In this document: one piece after another, positions 19,081 through 28,151 of the stretch | Layout of the letters: each line of letters starts with the position of its first letter | How positions within the stretch are numbered: the stretch's first letter is position 1 | Assembly (NCBI RefSeq): GCF_900129795.1 | Contig: NZ_FQWW01000003.1 | Coordinates: 620,001-684,000 of the forward strand | Reading direction: 5' to 3' | DNA: 64,000 bases | Origin: Flavobacterium sp. CF108 | GTDB lineage: Bacteria > Bacteroidota > Bacteroidia > Flavobacteriales > Flavobacteriaceae | The notes under the pieces: model-generated | The model's input: the letters and a program-made list of their open reading frames with translations, nothing else | The model's database searches: none | Told to the model about the DNA's origin: nothing | Made by a program: the position numbers and the translations under genes

Positions 19081-19441
19081 AGATTTCAACATTTACATTT
19101 TTTGGCAGACATGCCACTTGTACCGTTTCACGTGCTGGAGCGGTTTTTTCGTTAAAATAAGAACCATAAATAGTGTTAATAGCACCAAAATTGTTCATAT
19201 CCATAATAAAGATCGTTGCTTTTACAACATTTTCAAAAGTCATGTTAGCCGCTTCTAAAATAGCTGCTATATTCTCCATTACTTGTTTAGTTTCATCATT
19301 GATGTTATCAGTAACAAGTTCTCCCGAAGCTGGATTTATAGCAATTTGCCCAGAAGCATAAAGTGTATTTCCTGATAATACCGCTTGATTGTACGGCCCA
19401 ATAGGAGCCGGAGCTTTTTCTGTAAAGATTATTTTTTTCAT
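19061..19441 (-). CDS. RidA/YjgF family enamine/imine deaminase
   Basis: 126 residues, the standard size. Members hydrolyse reactive enamine/imine intermediates from PLP enzymes. The signature is complete: GPYNQAV near the N-terminus, YASGQIAINPASGEL, and the Arg in APARETVQVACLPKNVNVEI that binds the substrate carboxylate. This is the archetypal RidA pattern rather than the Rid1-7 variants lacking Arg. It is convergent with the second methylglyoxal synthase gene (20-base overlap) and probably follows the LptD-like gene in one transcript, 25 bases behind it. Confidence 0.93.
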   Translation of the reverse strand: MKKIIFTEKAPAPIGPYNQAVLSGNTLYASGQIAINPASGELVTDNINDETKQVMENIAAILEAANMTFENVVKATIFIMDMNNFGAINTIYGSYFNEKTAPARETVQVACLPKNVNVEISIIAVQ

Positions 19442-19466
19442 GATAAATTTATTTTAAGTCGACAAA

Positions 19467-22118
19467 TTATCGATTTGAAGTACTGCGTTTGTTCCATTTA
19501 ATGTCACTCAGCATACCCGATTTAATTCCAATGAAGAAGTTCCAGTTAGCGTTTGGTCCCATCGGATTCCAGTTAAAAGCCATTCTCCAGCTTAACAAAT
19601 CTCTTTCAAAACGGAATTGAGTAAAAGTAACCCCTTTTTGAACAAAATCATAACCTGTAGAAACCCCGCCTTTCCATTTAGGCGTAATATCCATATTCGC
19701 AGAAATCATAATAGAGTTTCCGGATATTTTATTTTCTCTGGCAGTATTGGAATAAGTAAGCGAATACGCCATTGTCATATCCCAAGGAATTTTTGAGCTG
19801 AAAAACTCGCTTACAACATCTTCGTCGCGTTCCGGTTCATTCGCAAACTGACTATTTCGGCTGTCATTTAAGTCTGTGTTTGTTCCGAATAAATCGTCAT
19901 TACGACCACCGTTTCGCTGGCTTTGCGTATTTTTTTCTTTTCCGGTTCCCTTATTCGAGAAAGAATAGTTCATGGTTAAGTTTGCACTAGTCATTCTAAA
20001 CAAACTTCCTCCATTATCAATATTATACTTGTTTATAACATTTCCTGCATTGTCGATAGCATAAGGATTTAAAACAGCTCCAAAATTGACATTCATTTTA
20101 TTGTCAAAAAACTGCGTTCCCCCGCTTACTACAATTGGCTGCCAGGCTAAAGTCTTTTTTCCGTCTGCGCTAAAATTATAACTTGTATTGAAGTTTAAAT
20201 TGTTCAGCAGCATTATCTTCTTAGGTTCTGTTTTTGTGCTGTCTTTATCCCTTACTTTGGCTTCAAACGTGTTGCTTAATGAAAAACCTACAATATTTGA
20301 ATTACTTTGCCCTGGAGCGCCATAAATACCATTTGCGAACCGCGAGTATTCATCGGTTGAAATTTTACCAGACGCATCAACCGTATAATGTTCATAATAT
20401 TGATCAAAACTTGGCGTATAGGAATACGTAAGACTCGGCCTCATAACGTGGCGGATAGACTGAATCCTTTTGTCCTCACCAAAATTAAATGTACCATAAA
20501 TAGTAGTTCCTAAATTGGTGCTTAAATTATATGTTCTGTATGAGTCAAAACCATTTACTGTTTTATCATCCACTTTTCCTGCAGTGTCGTCAAAACCTTT
20601 TTTAATAGTTTTGGTTACCCAGGTTTCCTGATAGTTTGTAGATGCCCCGGCACTAAAATATTTGAATACTTTAAAGTTAGTACTTATCGGAATAGAGTGC
20701 TGCATACCAATTTGTGCATCTCTAAACATTTGAGGCTTAAAAAACAAGGAATCGTAAGTAGTGATATTGTTTTTACCTGTTACGTTATATTGTAAGTTGA
20801 TGTTTTTGATAAACCCTTTTTTAACTCCGTCTTTTCCAACAAAAGGATAAATACGATCAATACTCCCCTGAAGGTTAGGAAGGCTCATCTGGATTTGCTC
20901 TGTCTGTGTATTTTGCTGATGCGTAGCAGATAACGAAATACGAGAACCCGGAATCGTATTAAAAGTTTTGTTGTATGAAATAGACGAACTCAATGTATTG
21001 TTCAAATTTGACCCAACGTTAGCCTGATTAATAGACTGTTTAAAGTACTTACTGCTACCCATATTTACAGAGGCACTAAAACTTGAGTTGGGATTAGATT
21101 TTGTGTCTTTTGAATGTGACCACTGAATATTGTAAATATTTTGTTTCGAATAATCTGGATAACCTCTTTCGCTGCTAATTAAATTCTCAAATCGAATATT
21201 GACATTTCCTCTATATTTATATCGGGTTGCATAAGCCGATTCAAAACGCATGGCGTAACTACCATTGGTATAATAATCTCCTAAAACAGTTAAGTCGTAA
21301 TTGTCGCTTAAAGCAAAATAATAACCTCCATTTTGTAAAGAGAAACCTCTGGTATTTGAATCATTATAACTTGGAATAATAATACCCGAAACACTTTTTT
21401 CCTGACTCAACGGGAAATAACCATAAGGCAATGCCAGCGGAGTAGGGACATCAGCAATAACCATTTGCGTTAAACCGGTAACAATTTTTTTTCCGGGAAC
21501 AAATTTAATTTTGCTTGTTCTAAAGTAGTATTCCGGATTGTCAATATCCTGAGCTGTTGTAATACGAGCCTCTTTTAGATAATAAACAGAGTCATTTTCT
21601 TTTTTGGTAACCGCAGCTTTAATATTTAATTCACCTTGTTTGGTTCTCGAATTATAAATTAATGCTTTTTTAGTTTTAAAATTAAAGCGGATAGAATCGG
21701 GCTGGACTTCACTCTCGCCTTGTTTAAAGTTTGGGAACTGCACTAAAGCCCCGGCAGAATCTTTAATTCTTCCGGCATAAACTTCATCCTTTTCATAATT
21801 CAAAACAATTATACCAGATTTTAGTTCAACATCTTTATAGTATAATTCGGCTTCGTTGTATAAAGTAATCAGTTTTTTCTTCTGATCGATTTTTGCGTAA
21901 TCTTTTGCCTTGTATCTAACCTTACCATCGAGGAAAGTCTTGGTAGGTCTGACAGTATCTAATTTTATAGTGTCATTTTGGGTTATTTGAGGCTTATCTG
22001 TTTGTTTTGCAGCTGGTAAAGGCTTTTTTTTAGATTTTATCTCTTGCGAATATAAATTACCACATCCCATTGTTAGGAAAAATGATATTAAAACGATATT
22101 AAATAAGTTTGTCTGCAA
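19467..22118 (-). CDS. LptD-like outer-membrane LPS assembly protein
   Basis: About 883 residues. A signal-like segment (LFNIVLISFFLTMG) is followed by a Lys/Pro-rich linker. An N-terminal beta-jellyroll of OstA/LptA type follows (roughly 70-230: YKAKDYAKIDQKKKLITLYNEAELYYKD). The long C-terminal part is a beta-barrel rich in alternating aromatic strands and ends as an outer-membrane protein. This is the Bacteroidetes form of LptD, which inserts lipopolysaccharide in the outer leaflet. The frame is open 28 codons further to an ATG, but that region contains the probable promoter of this gene and runs into the divergent amidase leader, so the TTG start at LQTNLFN was preferred. Confidence 0.8.
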   Translation of the reverse strand: MQTNLFNIVLISFFLTMGCGNLYSQEIKSKKKPLPAAKQTDKPQITQNDTIKLDTVRPTKTFLDGKVRYKAKDYAKIDQKKKLITLYNEAELYYKDVELKSGIIVLNYEKDEVYAGRIKDSAGALVQFPNFKQGESEVQPDSIRFNFKTKKALIYNSRTKQGELNIKAAVTKKENDSVYYLKEARITTAQDIDNPEYYFRTSKIKFVPGKKIVTGLTQMVIADVPTPLALPYGYFPLSQEKSVSGIIIPSYNDSNTRGFSLQNGGYYFALSDNYDLTVLGDYYTNGSYAMRFESAYATRYKYRGNVNIRFENLISSERGYPDYSKQNIYNIQWSHSKDTKSNPNSSFSASVNMGSSKYFKQSINQANVGSNLNNTLSSSISYNKTFNTIPGSRISLSATHQQNTQTEQIQMSLPNLQGSIDRIYPFVGKDGVKKGFIKNINLQYNVTGKNNITTYDSLFFKPQMFRDAQIGMQHSIPISTNFKVFKYFSAGASTNYQETWVTKTIKKGFDDTAGKVDDKTVNGFDSYRTYNLSTNLGTTIYGTFNFGEDKRIQSIRHVMRPSLTYSYTPSFDQYYEHYTVDASGKISTDEYSRFANGIYGAPGQSNSNIVGFSLSNTFEAKVRDKDSTKTEPKKIMLLNNLNFNTSYNFSADGKKTLAWQPIVVSGGTQFFDNKMNVNFGAVLNPYAIDNAGNVINKYNIDNGGSLFRMTSANLTMNYSFSNKGTGKEKNTQSQRNGGRNDDLFGTNTDLNDSRNSQFANEPERDEDVVSEFFSSKIPWDMTMAYSLTYSNTARENKISGNSIMISANMDITPKWKGGVSTGYDFVQKGVTFTQFRFERDLLSWRMAFNWNPMGPNANWNFFIGIKSGMLSDIKWNKRSTSNR

Positions 22119-22138
22119 AGGTTTAAATGCTATTTTTG

Positions 22139-22169
22139 TAAAATTATGGCTTGTTTTTTGACATGTCAA
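22139..22169 (-). promoter_or_regulatory. probable promoter of the LptD-like gene
   Basis: On the minus strand, TTG (-33) is followed after 20 bases by TAATTTTA, close to the Bacteroidetes consensus TTG-N17-23-TAnnTTTG (last base differs). It places the transcription start a few bases upstream of the TTG start codon and argues against the longer ORF start. Confidence 0.5.
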
Positions 22170-22251
22170 ACTTACATATAATTTTTTGGCAAAAATAATC
22201 AATTGTAAAAATTATAACAGCTGCATTTTATTAAAATTAACTTTAGGATTT

Positions 22252-23367
22252 ATGAATAGATTAAATAAAATTAAGGTAATCTTTACCTTTTTTCTAACAA
22301 TAGCGTCATTTTGCACATATAGTCAATCAAATGTTTTTAAAGTAACACTTGATGCCGGACACGGAGATCACGACTTTGGTGCAGTTTACAGCGGGCGGAT
22401 TGAAAAAAATATTGCCTTGGCTATTGTACTGAAAGTAGGGAAAATTTTAGAACTTAATCCAAATATCAATGTAATCTATACTCGTAAAACAGATGTCTTT
22501 ATTGATTTGGTCGAAAGAGCCAATATCGCAAATAGAGCCAACTCTAATATTTTTGTTTCTATACATTGTAATGCAAATAAAAATACAGCAGCAGATGGTA
22601 CCGAAACGTATGTAATGGGTTTAAGTAAAGTTGCATCAAATCTTGAAGCGGCGAAAAAAGAGAACTCGGTAATTACTTTAGAGAAAGATTATAAACGTAA
22701 ATACGATGGTTTTGATCCAAATTCTCCAGAACAAATGGTTGGAATTACTTTAATGCAGGAAGAATATTTGGATAATAGTATTTCGTTAGCAAGTAAAATT
22801 GAAGATAATTTTGAAAGACTTGGAAAAAAAATCAGACAAGGCGGTGTAAAACAAGCACCATTTATGGTACTTCATAAAGCTTACATGCCAAGAGTTTTAG
22901 TTGAAACCGGATTCGTATCTAATCCAATAGAAGGAAATATTCTAAATTCTGAAGAAGGACAGGATGATATCGCAAAAGCAATTGCAGAAGCTATTTTGAG
23001 CTACAAAAGAGAATATTTTGGTTCAGGAACTTCAGAAGCAGTTGAAGCCAAGCCTGTAAAAGACACTTCAACTCCAAAGAAAGTTGTGCAAACACCTGCG
23101 CCTGCAGCCCCAAAAGGAACATTCTTTAAAGTGCAGCTTATAGCAAGTATCAAAAAAACACCTTTAGAACCTAAAAATTTTAAAGGACTAAAAAATGTAA
23201 CAATGATCTACGAAAACAATATTTATAAATATTTCTATCAGGAAACTTCCGATTATGAAGCTGCGAAAAAATATCTGGAAGAAGCTAAGGATAAAGGATA
23301 TGGCGCTGCATATTTGATAGCAACTAAAGACGGAGAAAAAATCAGTATTCAGGATGCTGTTAAATAA
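22252..23367 (+). CDS. N-acetylmuramoyl-L-alanine amidase with C-terminal SPOR-like domain
   Basis: 371 residues. Signal peptide about 1-24 (FFLTIASFCTYSQ). The Amidase_3 zinc domain covers about 30-255 with LDAGHGDHDFGA (His ligand), the Glu ligand in RIEKN, VSIHCNAN (His ligand) and VLVETGFVSN (catalytic Glu). A Pro/Ala-rich linker leads to a final 80-residue FFKVQLIAS... segment resembling a SPOR domain, which binds denuded glycan strands at division sites. It cleaves the stem peptide from peptidoglycan. The inner ATG was chosen because the upstream extension has no function-like sequence and overlaps the divergent promoter. Confidence 0.9.
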   Translation: MNRLNKIKVIFTFFLTIASFCTYSQSNVFKVTLDAGHGDHDFGAVYSGRIEKNIALAIVLKVGKILELNPNINVIYTRKTDVFIDLVERANIANRANSNIFVSIHCNANKNTAADGTETYVMGLSKVASNLEAAKKENSVITLEKDYKRKYDGFDPNSPEQMVGITLMQEEYLDNSISLASKIEDNFERLGKKIRQGGVKQAPFMVLHKAYMPRVLVETGFVSNPIEGNILNSEEGQDDIAKAIAEAILSYKREYFGSGTSEAVEAKPVKDTSTPKKVVQTPAPAAPKGTFFKVQLIASIKKTPLEPKNFKGLKNVTMIYENNIYKYFYQETSDYEAAKKYLEEAKDKGYGAAYLIATKDGEKISIQDAVK

Positions 23368-23419
23368 TCCTCGCAAGTTCGAATATTTATACTAATTTTG
23401 TAACAAAACACTTAGAATT

Positions 23420-24385
23420 TTGAAACTAACAAGAGAAATTAAAACGGCTGTATTAGTCATAGCGTCTATTTTATTATTTATCTGGGGCTACAGTTTTTTA
23501 AAAGGAAAAGACCTTTTTACTAATTATAAAACATTATATGCTGAATATGATAATGTTGAAGAACTGACACAATCAGCACCAGTTACCATAAACGGACTTG
23601 TAGTTGGTAAGGTAAATAAAATCACAATCAATGAAACAACAGGAAAATTATTAGTTGAACTTCAGTTAAAAACAGATTTTCCTATTTCAAAAACAAGTAA
23701 AGCATCTTTATATTCAGCAAGTTTAATAGGAGGAAAGCAAATCGCTATTATTCCAAATTTAGCAGATAAAGAACCTGCAGAAGAAGGGCAGACACTTGAG
23801 TCTGTTGTTAAGCTGGGATTAACAGAATCTTTAGGGGGTAAAATCGAACCAATTACATTAAAATTGGATAAAATGCTCTTAAATATTGATAATCTGGTTA
23901 CCGGATTAAACAATGTTTTAGACCAAAAAACACAACAGGATTTAAAGAAAACTTTAGCAGAATTGAGCCAGACAATGGAGCAGTTTCATAGAGCTTCAGG
24001 AAGTATCAACAATATTTTAGATACTAACAAAGGCCAGATAAACGGAGTTGTGACAAACTTTAATAAAATGTCAAGCAACTTTAATAAAATATCTGATTCT
24101 TTAAATAAAGCCGATCTTGGAAAAACAGTTCGTAACCTAAACCAGACTTTAGCAAAAGTAGATGGTATTATGGCTAGTTTAAATTCTGGAAAAGGTACAG
24201 CAGGTAAATTGTTAAGCGACGATGCGCTTTATAACAATCTTGCAAAAACTTCAAAAGAACTTGAATTGTTATTACAAGATGTTCGACTTTATCCAACACG
24301 TTACGTAAACGTTTCTCTTTTTGGAAAGAAAAACAAACCTTATGTAGCACCAGCCGGAGAAACAAATTCAACTGATAAAAAATAA
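23420..24385 (+). CDS. MlaD family (MCE domain) lipid-transport protein
   Basis: 321 residues, starting at TTG (KLTREIKTAVLVIASILLF). One N-terminal membrane helix (about 7-24) is followed by a single MCE domain (about 30-115) with VTINGLVVGKVNKI. A long helical, Gln/Asn-rich tail (about 140-290) probably forms a coiled tunnel or oligomer needle. MCE proteins move phospholipids between the membranes together with a MlaE/MlaF ABC transporter; no such partner gene is in this window. A good -7 box TAATTTTG lies 20 bases before the start. The Fe-S gene follows 5 bases downstream, so an operon is likely. Confidence 0.88.
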   Translation: MKLTREIKTAVLVIASILLFIWGYSFLKGKDLFTNYKTLYAEYDNVEELTQSAPVTINGLVVGKVNKITINETTGKLLVELQLKTDFPISKTSKASLYSASLIGGKQIAIIPNLADKEPAEEGQTLESVVKLGLTESLGGKIEPITLKLDKMLLNIDNLVTGLNNVLDQKTQQDLKKTLAELSQTMEQFHRASGSINNILDTNKGQINGVVTNFNKMSSNFNKISDSLNKADLGKTVRNLNQTLAKVDGIMASLNSGKGTAGKLLSDDALYNNLAKTSKELELLLQDVRLYPTRYVNVSLFGKKNKPYVAPAGETNSTDKK

Positions 24386-24390
24386 TTGTA

Positions 24391-25722
24391 ATGAGTTATT
24401 TAGATAATATTTTATTCGCCATACTTCTTGTCGTAGGTTTTGGTTTTTTTGCAGCGAGCGTAAAAAAAATCATCCGCAACATTAATTTAGGAGTTGACGT
24501 AGATAGAAAAGATAATCCTAAAGCTCGTTGGAAAAACATGGCTTTGATTGCTCTTGGGCAGTCAAAAATGGTGAGACGCCCTGTTGCCGGAATACTTCAT
24601 ATTTTAGTATATGTAGGTTTCGTAATTATTAATATTGAATTACTTGAAATTATAATCGATGGATTAGTAGGAACTCATAGAATTTTTGCTCCTTATTTAG
24701 GTGTAGTTTATGATGTTTTAATTGCTTCATTTGAAATATTAGCCATACTTGTAATTTTTTCTGTTACCGTTTTTTGGCTTAGAAGAAATTTTATCAGATT
24801 AAAACGTTTTATACATTCTGATCTAACAGGATTTCCTAAAAGCGATGCAAACTACATTTTGTATTTTGAGACCGTTTTAATGATCTTGTTTTTATTAATG
24901 AACGCATCTGACCTGCATTTGCAAAATGTTCCGGGAGGAGTTTTTCACAAAGCAGGAAGTTTTCCAATAAGTCAGTTCATCGCGCCAATTTTTAATGGAA
25001 TGTCAAACGAACTGGTTGTAATATTGTTTGAAGCATTTTGGTGGCTGCATATCGTTGGTATTATGGTTTTTATGAACTATTTATATTTCTCAAAACACTT
25101 ACACATACTTTTAGCATTCCCAAATACATACTTTGCGAATTTAAAACCAGAAGGACAGTTTGATAATCTGGAATCAGTAACAAAAGAAGTAAAACTAATG
25201 ATGGATCCAAATGCAGATCCTTTTGCAGCGGCTCCGGTTGATGAAAATGCGGCTCCATCTAAATTTGGCGCAAGCGATGTTCAGGATTTAAACTGGGTTC
25301 AGCTTTTAAACGCATATACTTGTACAGAATGTGGTCGTTGTACGTCTTCATGTCCGGCAAATCAAACGGGTAAAAAATTGTCTCCACGTAAAATTATGAT
25401 GGACACAAGAGACCGTTTAACTGAAGTTGGGAAAAACATAGATGCTAATAAAGGTGTTTTTGTTCCGGATAATAAAACATTATTAAACGATTATATTACA
25501 CCAGAAGAATTATGGGCTTGTACATCATGCAATGCTTGTGTAGAAGAATGTCCCGTAAATATTAGTCCGTTATCTATTATAATGGATATGCGTCGTTATT
25601 TAGTAATGGAGCAGAGTGCTGCGCCAATGTCACTGAATGCTATGATGACCAATATCGAAAATAATGGTGCGCCATGGCAGTACAGCCAGCAGGACCGATT
25701 GAATTGGAAAAACGAGAATTAG
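24391..25722 (+). CDS. membrane-bound 4Fe-4S protein (HdrC/NarI-like electron-transfer subunit)
   Basis: 443 residues. The N-terminal half has five to six membrane helices with His residues (RPVAGILHILVYVGFV, FWWLHIVGIMVF) resembling the heme-binding gamma subunit of nitrate reductase. The C-terminal half carries two ferredoxin-type clusters: CTECGRCTSSCP from about residue 311 and CTSCNACVEECP from about residue 377. It probably passes electrons between the membrane quinone pool and its CCG-domain partner encoded next. The physiological donor is not shown by sequence. An inverted repeat separates the two genes. Confidence 0.85.
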   Translation: MSYLDNILFAILLVVGFGFFAASVKKIIRNINLGVDVDRKDNPKARWKNMALIALGQSKMVRRPVAGILHILVYVGFVIINIELLEIIIDGLVGTHRIFAPYLGVVYDVLIASFEILAILVIFSVTVFWLRRNFIRLKRFIHSDLTGFPKSDANYILYFETVLMILFLLMNASDLHLQNVPGGVFHKAGSFPISQFIAPIFNGMSNELVVILFEAFWWLHIVGIMVFMNYLYFSKHLHILLAFPNTYFANLKPEGQFDNLESVTKEVKLMMDPNADPFAAAPVDENAAPSKFGASDVQDLNWVQLLNAYTCTECGRCTSSCPANQTGKKLSPRKIMMDTRDRLTEVGKNIDANKGVFVPDNKTLLNDYITPEELWACTSCNACVEECPVNISPLSIIMDMRRYLVMEQSAAPMSLNAMMTNIENNGAPWQYSQQDRLNWKNEN

Positions 25723-25734
25723 AGTAGTTTAAAT

Positions 25735-25831
25735 GGTTAATTGTTTAACCGTTTAATCGATTTGAGTAAATATTTAAGGTTTTTAGTAAGGTTATTGTAA
25801 AGAGAGCAATTAACCAAATAAACAATTAACC
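25735..25831. repeat. inverted repeat between the two Fe-S genes
   Basis: Perfect 13-bp arms GGTTAATTGTTTA / TAAACAATTAACC separated by 71 bases, in the 128-base spacer inside the presumed operon. It lacks a T run on either side, so it is not a typical terminator. Confidence 0.7.
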
Positions 25832-25850
25832 GATTTAACAAAAAAAGAAG

Positions 25851-26642
25851 ATGTCAGAAAGTTTAGTAGTGCCAACAATGGCAGAAATGCTAGCCCAGGG
25901 AACACAGCCAGAAGTTTTATTTTGGGTAGGTTGCGCAGGGAGTTTTGATGATAGAGCAAAAAAAATCACAAAAGCATTTGTACGTATTTTAAATCGTACT
26001 AATGTTTCTTTTGCAGTATTAGGTACAGAAGAGAGTTGTACTGGTGATCCTGCAAAAAGAGCCGGAAATGAATTTTTGTTTCAAATGCAGGCCATGATGA
26101 ATATCGAGGTTTTAAATGCTTATGAAGCAAAAAAAATCGTTACAGCTTGTCCGCATTGTTTTAATACTTTAAAAAATGAATATCCTGAATTAGGTGGAAA
26201 CTATGAAGTTATTCATCATACAGAATTCCTGAAGTCATTAATTGATGACGGAAGACTTACGGTTGAAGGCGGACAGTTTAAAGGAAAGAAAATTACTTTC
26301 CACGATCCTTGTTATTTAGGAAGAGCCAATAAAGTATACGAAGCGCCAAGAGATTTAATCCAGAAATTAGACGTTGAATTAGTCGAAATGAAACGCTCTA
26401 AAGCAAACGGATTATGCTGTGGAGCGGGTGGAGCGCAGATGTTTAAAGATGCTGAACCTGGAAACAAAGAAGTAAACGTACTGCGTACAGAAGATGCACT
26501 AGAAGTTCAGCCGGATATTATCGCTGCCGGATGTCCTTTCTGTAACACGATGTTAACCGATGGTATCAAACATCAGGAAAAAGAAGGACAGGTAAAAGTG
26601 TTAGATATCGCGGAGTTAATTGCGAATGCGCAGGATCTTTAG
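25851..26642 (+). CDS. CCG-domain Fe-S protein (HdrB/LutA/GlpC-like)
   Basis: 263 residues with two cysteine-rich CCG domains. The first contains GCAGSFDDR, EESCTGDPAKRAGNE and TACPHCFNTLKNEYP; the second contains DPCYLGR, LCCGAGGAQMF and AAGCPFCNTML. Such domains bind a non-cubane 4Fe-4S cluster in heterodisulfide reductase HdrB and relatives. The pair with the preceding membrane Fe-S protein matches a split HdrC/HdrB-type module common in Bacteroidetes, likely in quinone-linked redox of an unknown substrate. The protein is soluble and has no signal peptide. Confidence 0.87.
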   Translation: MSESLVVPTMAEMLAQGTQPEVLFWVGCAGSFDDRAKKITKAFVRILNRTNVSFAVLGTEESCTGDPAKRAGNEFLFQMQAMMNIEVLNAYEAKKIVTACPHCFNTLKNEYPELGGNYEVIHHTEFLKSLIDDGRLTVEGGQFKGKKITFHDPCYLGRANKVYEAPRDLIQKLDVELVEMKRSKANGLCCGAGGAQMFKDAEPGNKEVNVLRTEDALEVQPDIIAAGCPFCNTMLTDGIKHQEKEGQVKVLDIAELIANAQDL

Positions 26643-26772
26643 TTTTTAAGGTTCAAAGAGATAAAGGTGCAAAGGGACAAAGTTTTTCAACCTGAAACCT
26701 GAAACTTTAAACTTTAAACTTTAAACTTTAAAAAAAATCTAAAATCTAAAATTAACAATTTAAAATTAAAAA

Positions 26773-27255
26773 ATGTATATACCTTTTGAAAATTTACCTG
26801 GTGAATCAAGAGTTTGGATTTACCAATCGAACAGAAAATTTTCTGAGGAAGAGTTTTCTGAAATCGAAACAGATTTAAAAGCTTTTGTAGAAGAATGGGC
26901 CGCACACGGAACAAGTCTTGAAGCATCATTTTTGCTAAAATACAATCGTTTTATAATATTAGCCGTAAATCAGGACGTTCAGGCTGCTACAGGCTGTTCT
27001 ATTGATAGTTCGGTAGAATTTATTCAAGGTTTAGAGAAAAAGTACAATGTCGATTTATTAGACAAAATGAACGTTACTTTTAAACTTGGAGAACATATTG
27101 CACACAAACCATTAATTGATTTCAAGAAAATGGTAAAAGATAAATCAGTTTCTGAGAACACAATTGTTTTCAATAATTTGGTTAACAATATCGAAGAATT
27201 CAACGAATCGTGGGAAGTTCCTGCTGCCGACAGCTGGCACAGCAGATTTTTCTAA
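26773..27255 (+). CDS. conserved Bacteroidetes protein of unknown function
   Basis: 160 residues, cytoplasmic, no signal or membrane helix. The N-terminus is PFENLPGESRVWIYQSNRKFSE, and there is a central NQDVQAATGCSIDSSVEFIQ with one Cys that looks functionally conserved. Homologues are sometimes labelled ABC transporter ATPase in databases, but there is no Walker A, Walker B or signature motif here, so that label is not supported. It follows the CCG-domain protein after a low-complexity spacer containing four AACTTTAA copies and may share its transcript. Confidence 0.7.
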   Translation: MYIPFENLPGESRVWIYQSNRKFSEEEFSEIETDLKAFVEEWAAHGTSLEASFLLKYNRFIILAVNQDVQAATGCSIDSSVEFIQGLEKKYNVDLLDKMNVTFKLGEHIAHKPLIDFKKMVKDKSVSENTIVFNNLVNNIEEFNESWEVPAADSWHSRFF

Positions 27256-27356
27256 GAGAAATTTATAATATATTTGAAAGGCATGAAATTTTAGATTTTG
27301 TGCCTTTTTTTGTTTTGATTGTTTCAAGTTTCAGGTTTCAGGTTTCGCCAAAGTTT

Positions 27357-27670
27357 GTCATTCCGAGGAGATTGTTAAATCCGACAGGTTTTAAAAACCT
27401 GTCGGGTTTCGTTGCGTAATCTTTGTGAGTTTTTTTGTTTTTTTTACGTAAAGCTTGTTATTCCGAGGAACGAGGAATCGCACTAGAGAATCGACAAAGA
27501 TTGGCGATTATGTTTGCGAAGATGGATTAAAATCCATCCCTACAATATAACTTGTTCCTACGGAACGCTGCATATAAAATTCCGAAGGAATGATTTATTT
27601 TGTAGTAACGGATTTTAATCCGTTGAAGACATAGTAAGCCCAATTATCATTCCGAGTAACTAGGAATGAC
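27357..27670. repeat. compound inverted-repeat intergenic element
   Basis: A non-coding block bounded by GTCATTCC and GGAATGAC. Inside are several palindromes: a 25-bp one centred near 27393 (CCGACAGGTTTT / AAAACCTGTCGG), GGATTAAAATCC near 27530, and CGGATTTTAATCCG near 27616. It also has a second ATTCCGAGGAACG arm related to the element at 8.2 kb. It looks like an accumulation of small mobile-type repeats, and each palindrome could form a hairpin in RNA. Confidence 0.65.
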
Positions 27671-27704
27671 AAGAATATCTAATTTTAATAATTTAATATT
27701 AAAC

Positions 27705-28007
27705 ATGAGGAAAGTTTTGAATATTTGTAGCGTTTTGTATTTTATTTGGACTTCAATAATACTAACCTTAATTTTTAATGGAAAAATAGTTTTCGGACAA
27801 GGAATTGGAGACATGTTTTATGTAATATTATTAGTCATTTTGCAAATTATATTCGGGTATATTTTTTTTCTAAACATTAAAAAGAAAGTTACTTTACCTT
27901 TAATAGTGACAATTTTATTAATCGTATGTGTCTTGCTGTTTACCTTGAAAATGACAATTTATAGAGGAATAGAGTATCCTTGGAACGGTAGTGTTTTTTT
28001 TGAATAG
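27705..28007 (+). CDS. small membrane protein of unknown function
   Basis: 100 residues from MRKVLNICSVLYFIW; an upstream ATG exists but it falls inside the repeat element, so the inner start was chosen. Three predicted helices (about 5-25, 36-57, 65-85) with a Lys-rich turn NIKKKV between the second and third. No family recognised. It stands alone between two repeat elements with no obvious operon partner. Coding status is moderately supported by the coherent hydrophobic pattern. Confidence 0.5.
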   Translation: MRKVLNICSVLYFIWTSIILTLIFNGKIVFGQGIGDMFYVILLVILQIIFGYIFFLNIKKKVTLPLIVTILLIVCVLLFTLKMTIYRGIEYPWNGSVFFE

Positions 28008-28050
28008 AATCATTTAAATTATTTTCTTATAAAAACAAAAACGTCTAATC

Positions 28051-28151
28051 TAGCCCCGATGGAAGCGGTATCCTTTTATGGTGGGGTTCGCCATAAAAGA
28101 TTTAGTGTACAGCGGGACTACTGATCTTTTTGGGAGATATTGTCCTGCTTC
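28051..28151 (+). ncRNA. candidate structured RNA / intergenic element (possibly Flavo-1-like)
   Basis: A strongly folded block about 110 bases upstream of bshA. TTTTATGG pairs with CCATAAAA around a 9-base loop, and the outer CCCCG (28054-28058) can pair with CGGG (28113-28116). The same AGCGGGAC (28111-28118) can instead pair with GTCCTGCT (28142-28149) around an inner ATCT/AGAT hairpin, so two alternative structures compete. The opening TAGCCCCGATGGAAGCGG recurs between genes in many flavobacteria as I recall it, and a conserved Flavo-1 RNA motif is known from this group; identity with it is only a guess. The strand is inferred. Confidence 0.45.

Noticed and set aside
25070-25258. Minus-strand open frame inside the membrane Fe-S gene, and many similar ones
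   Set aside because: They lie wholly inside well-identified genes, have Leu/Ser-rich low-complexity products and no family match; treated as shadows.
26690-26735. Repeated AACTTTAA copies as a regulatory array
   Set aside because: Short AT-rich low-complexity tract of a kind seen in other spacers here; no palindromic structure or conserved spacing.
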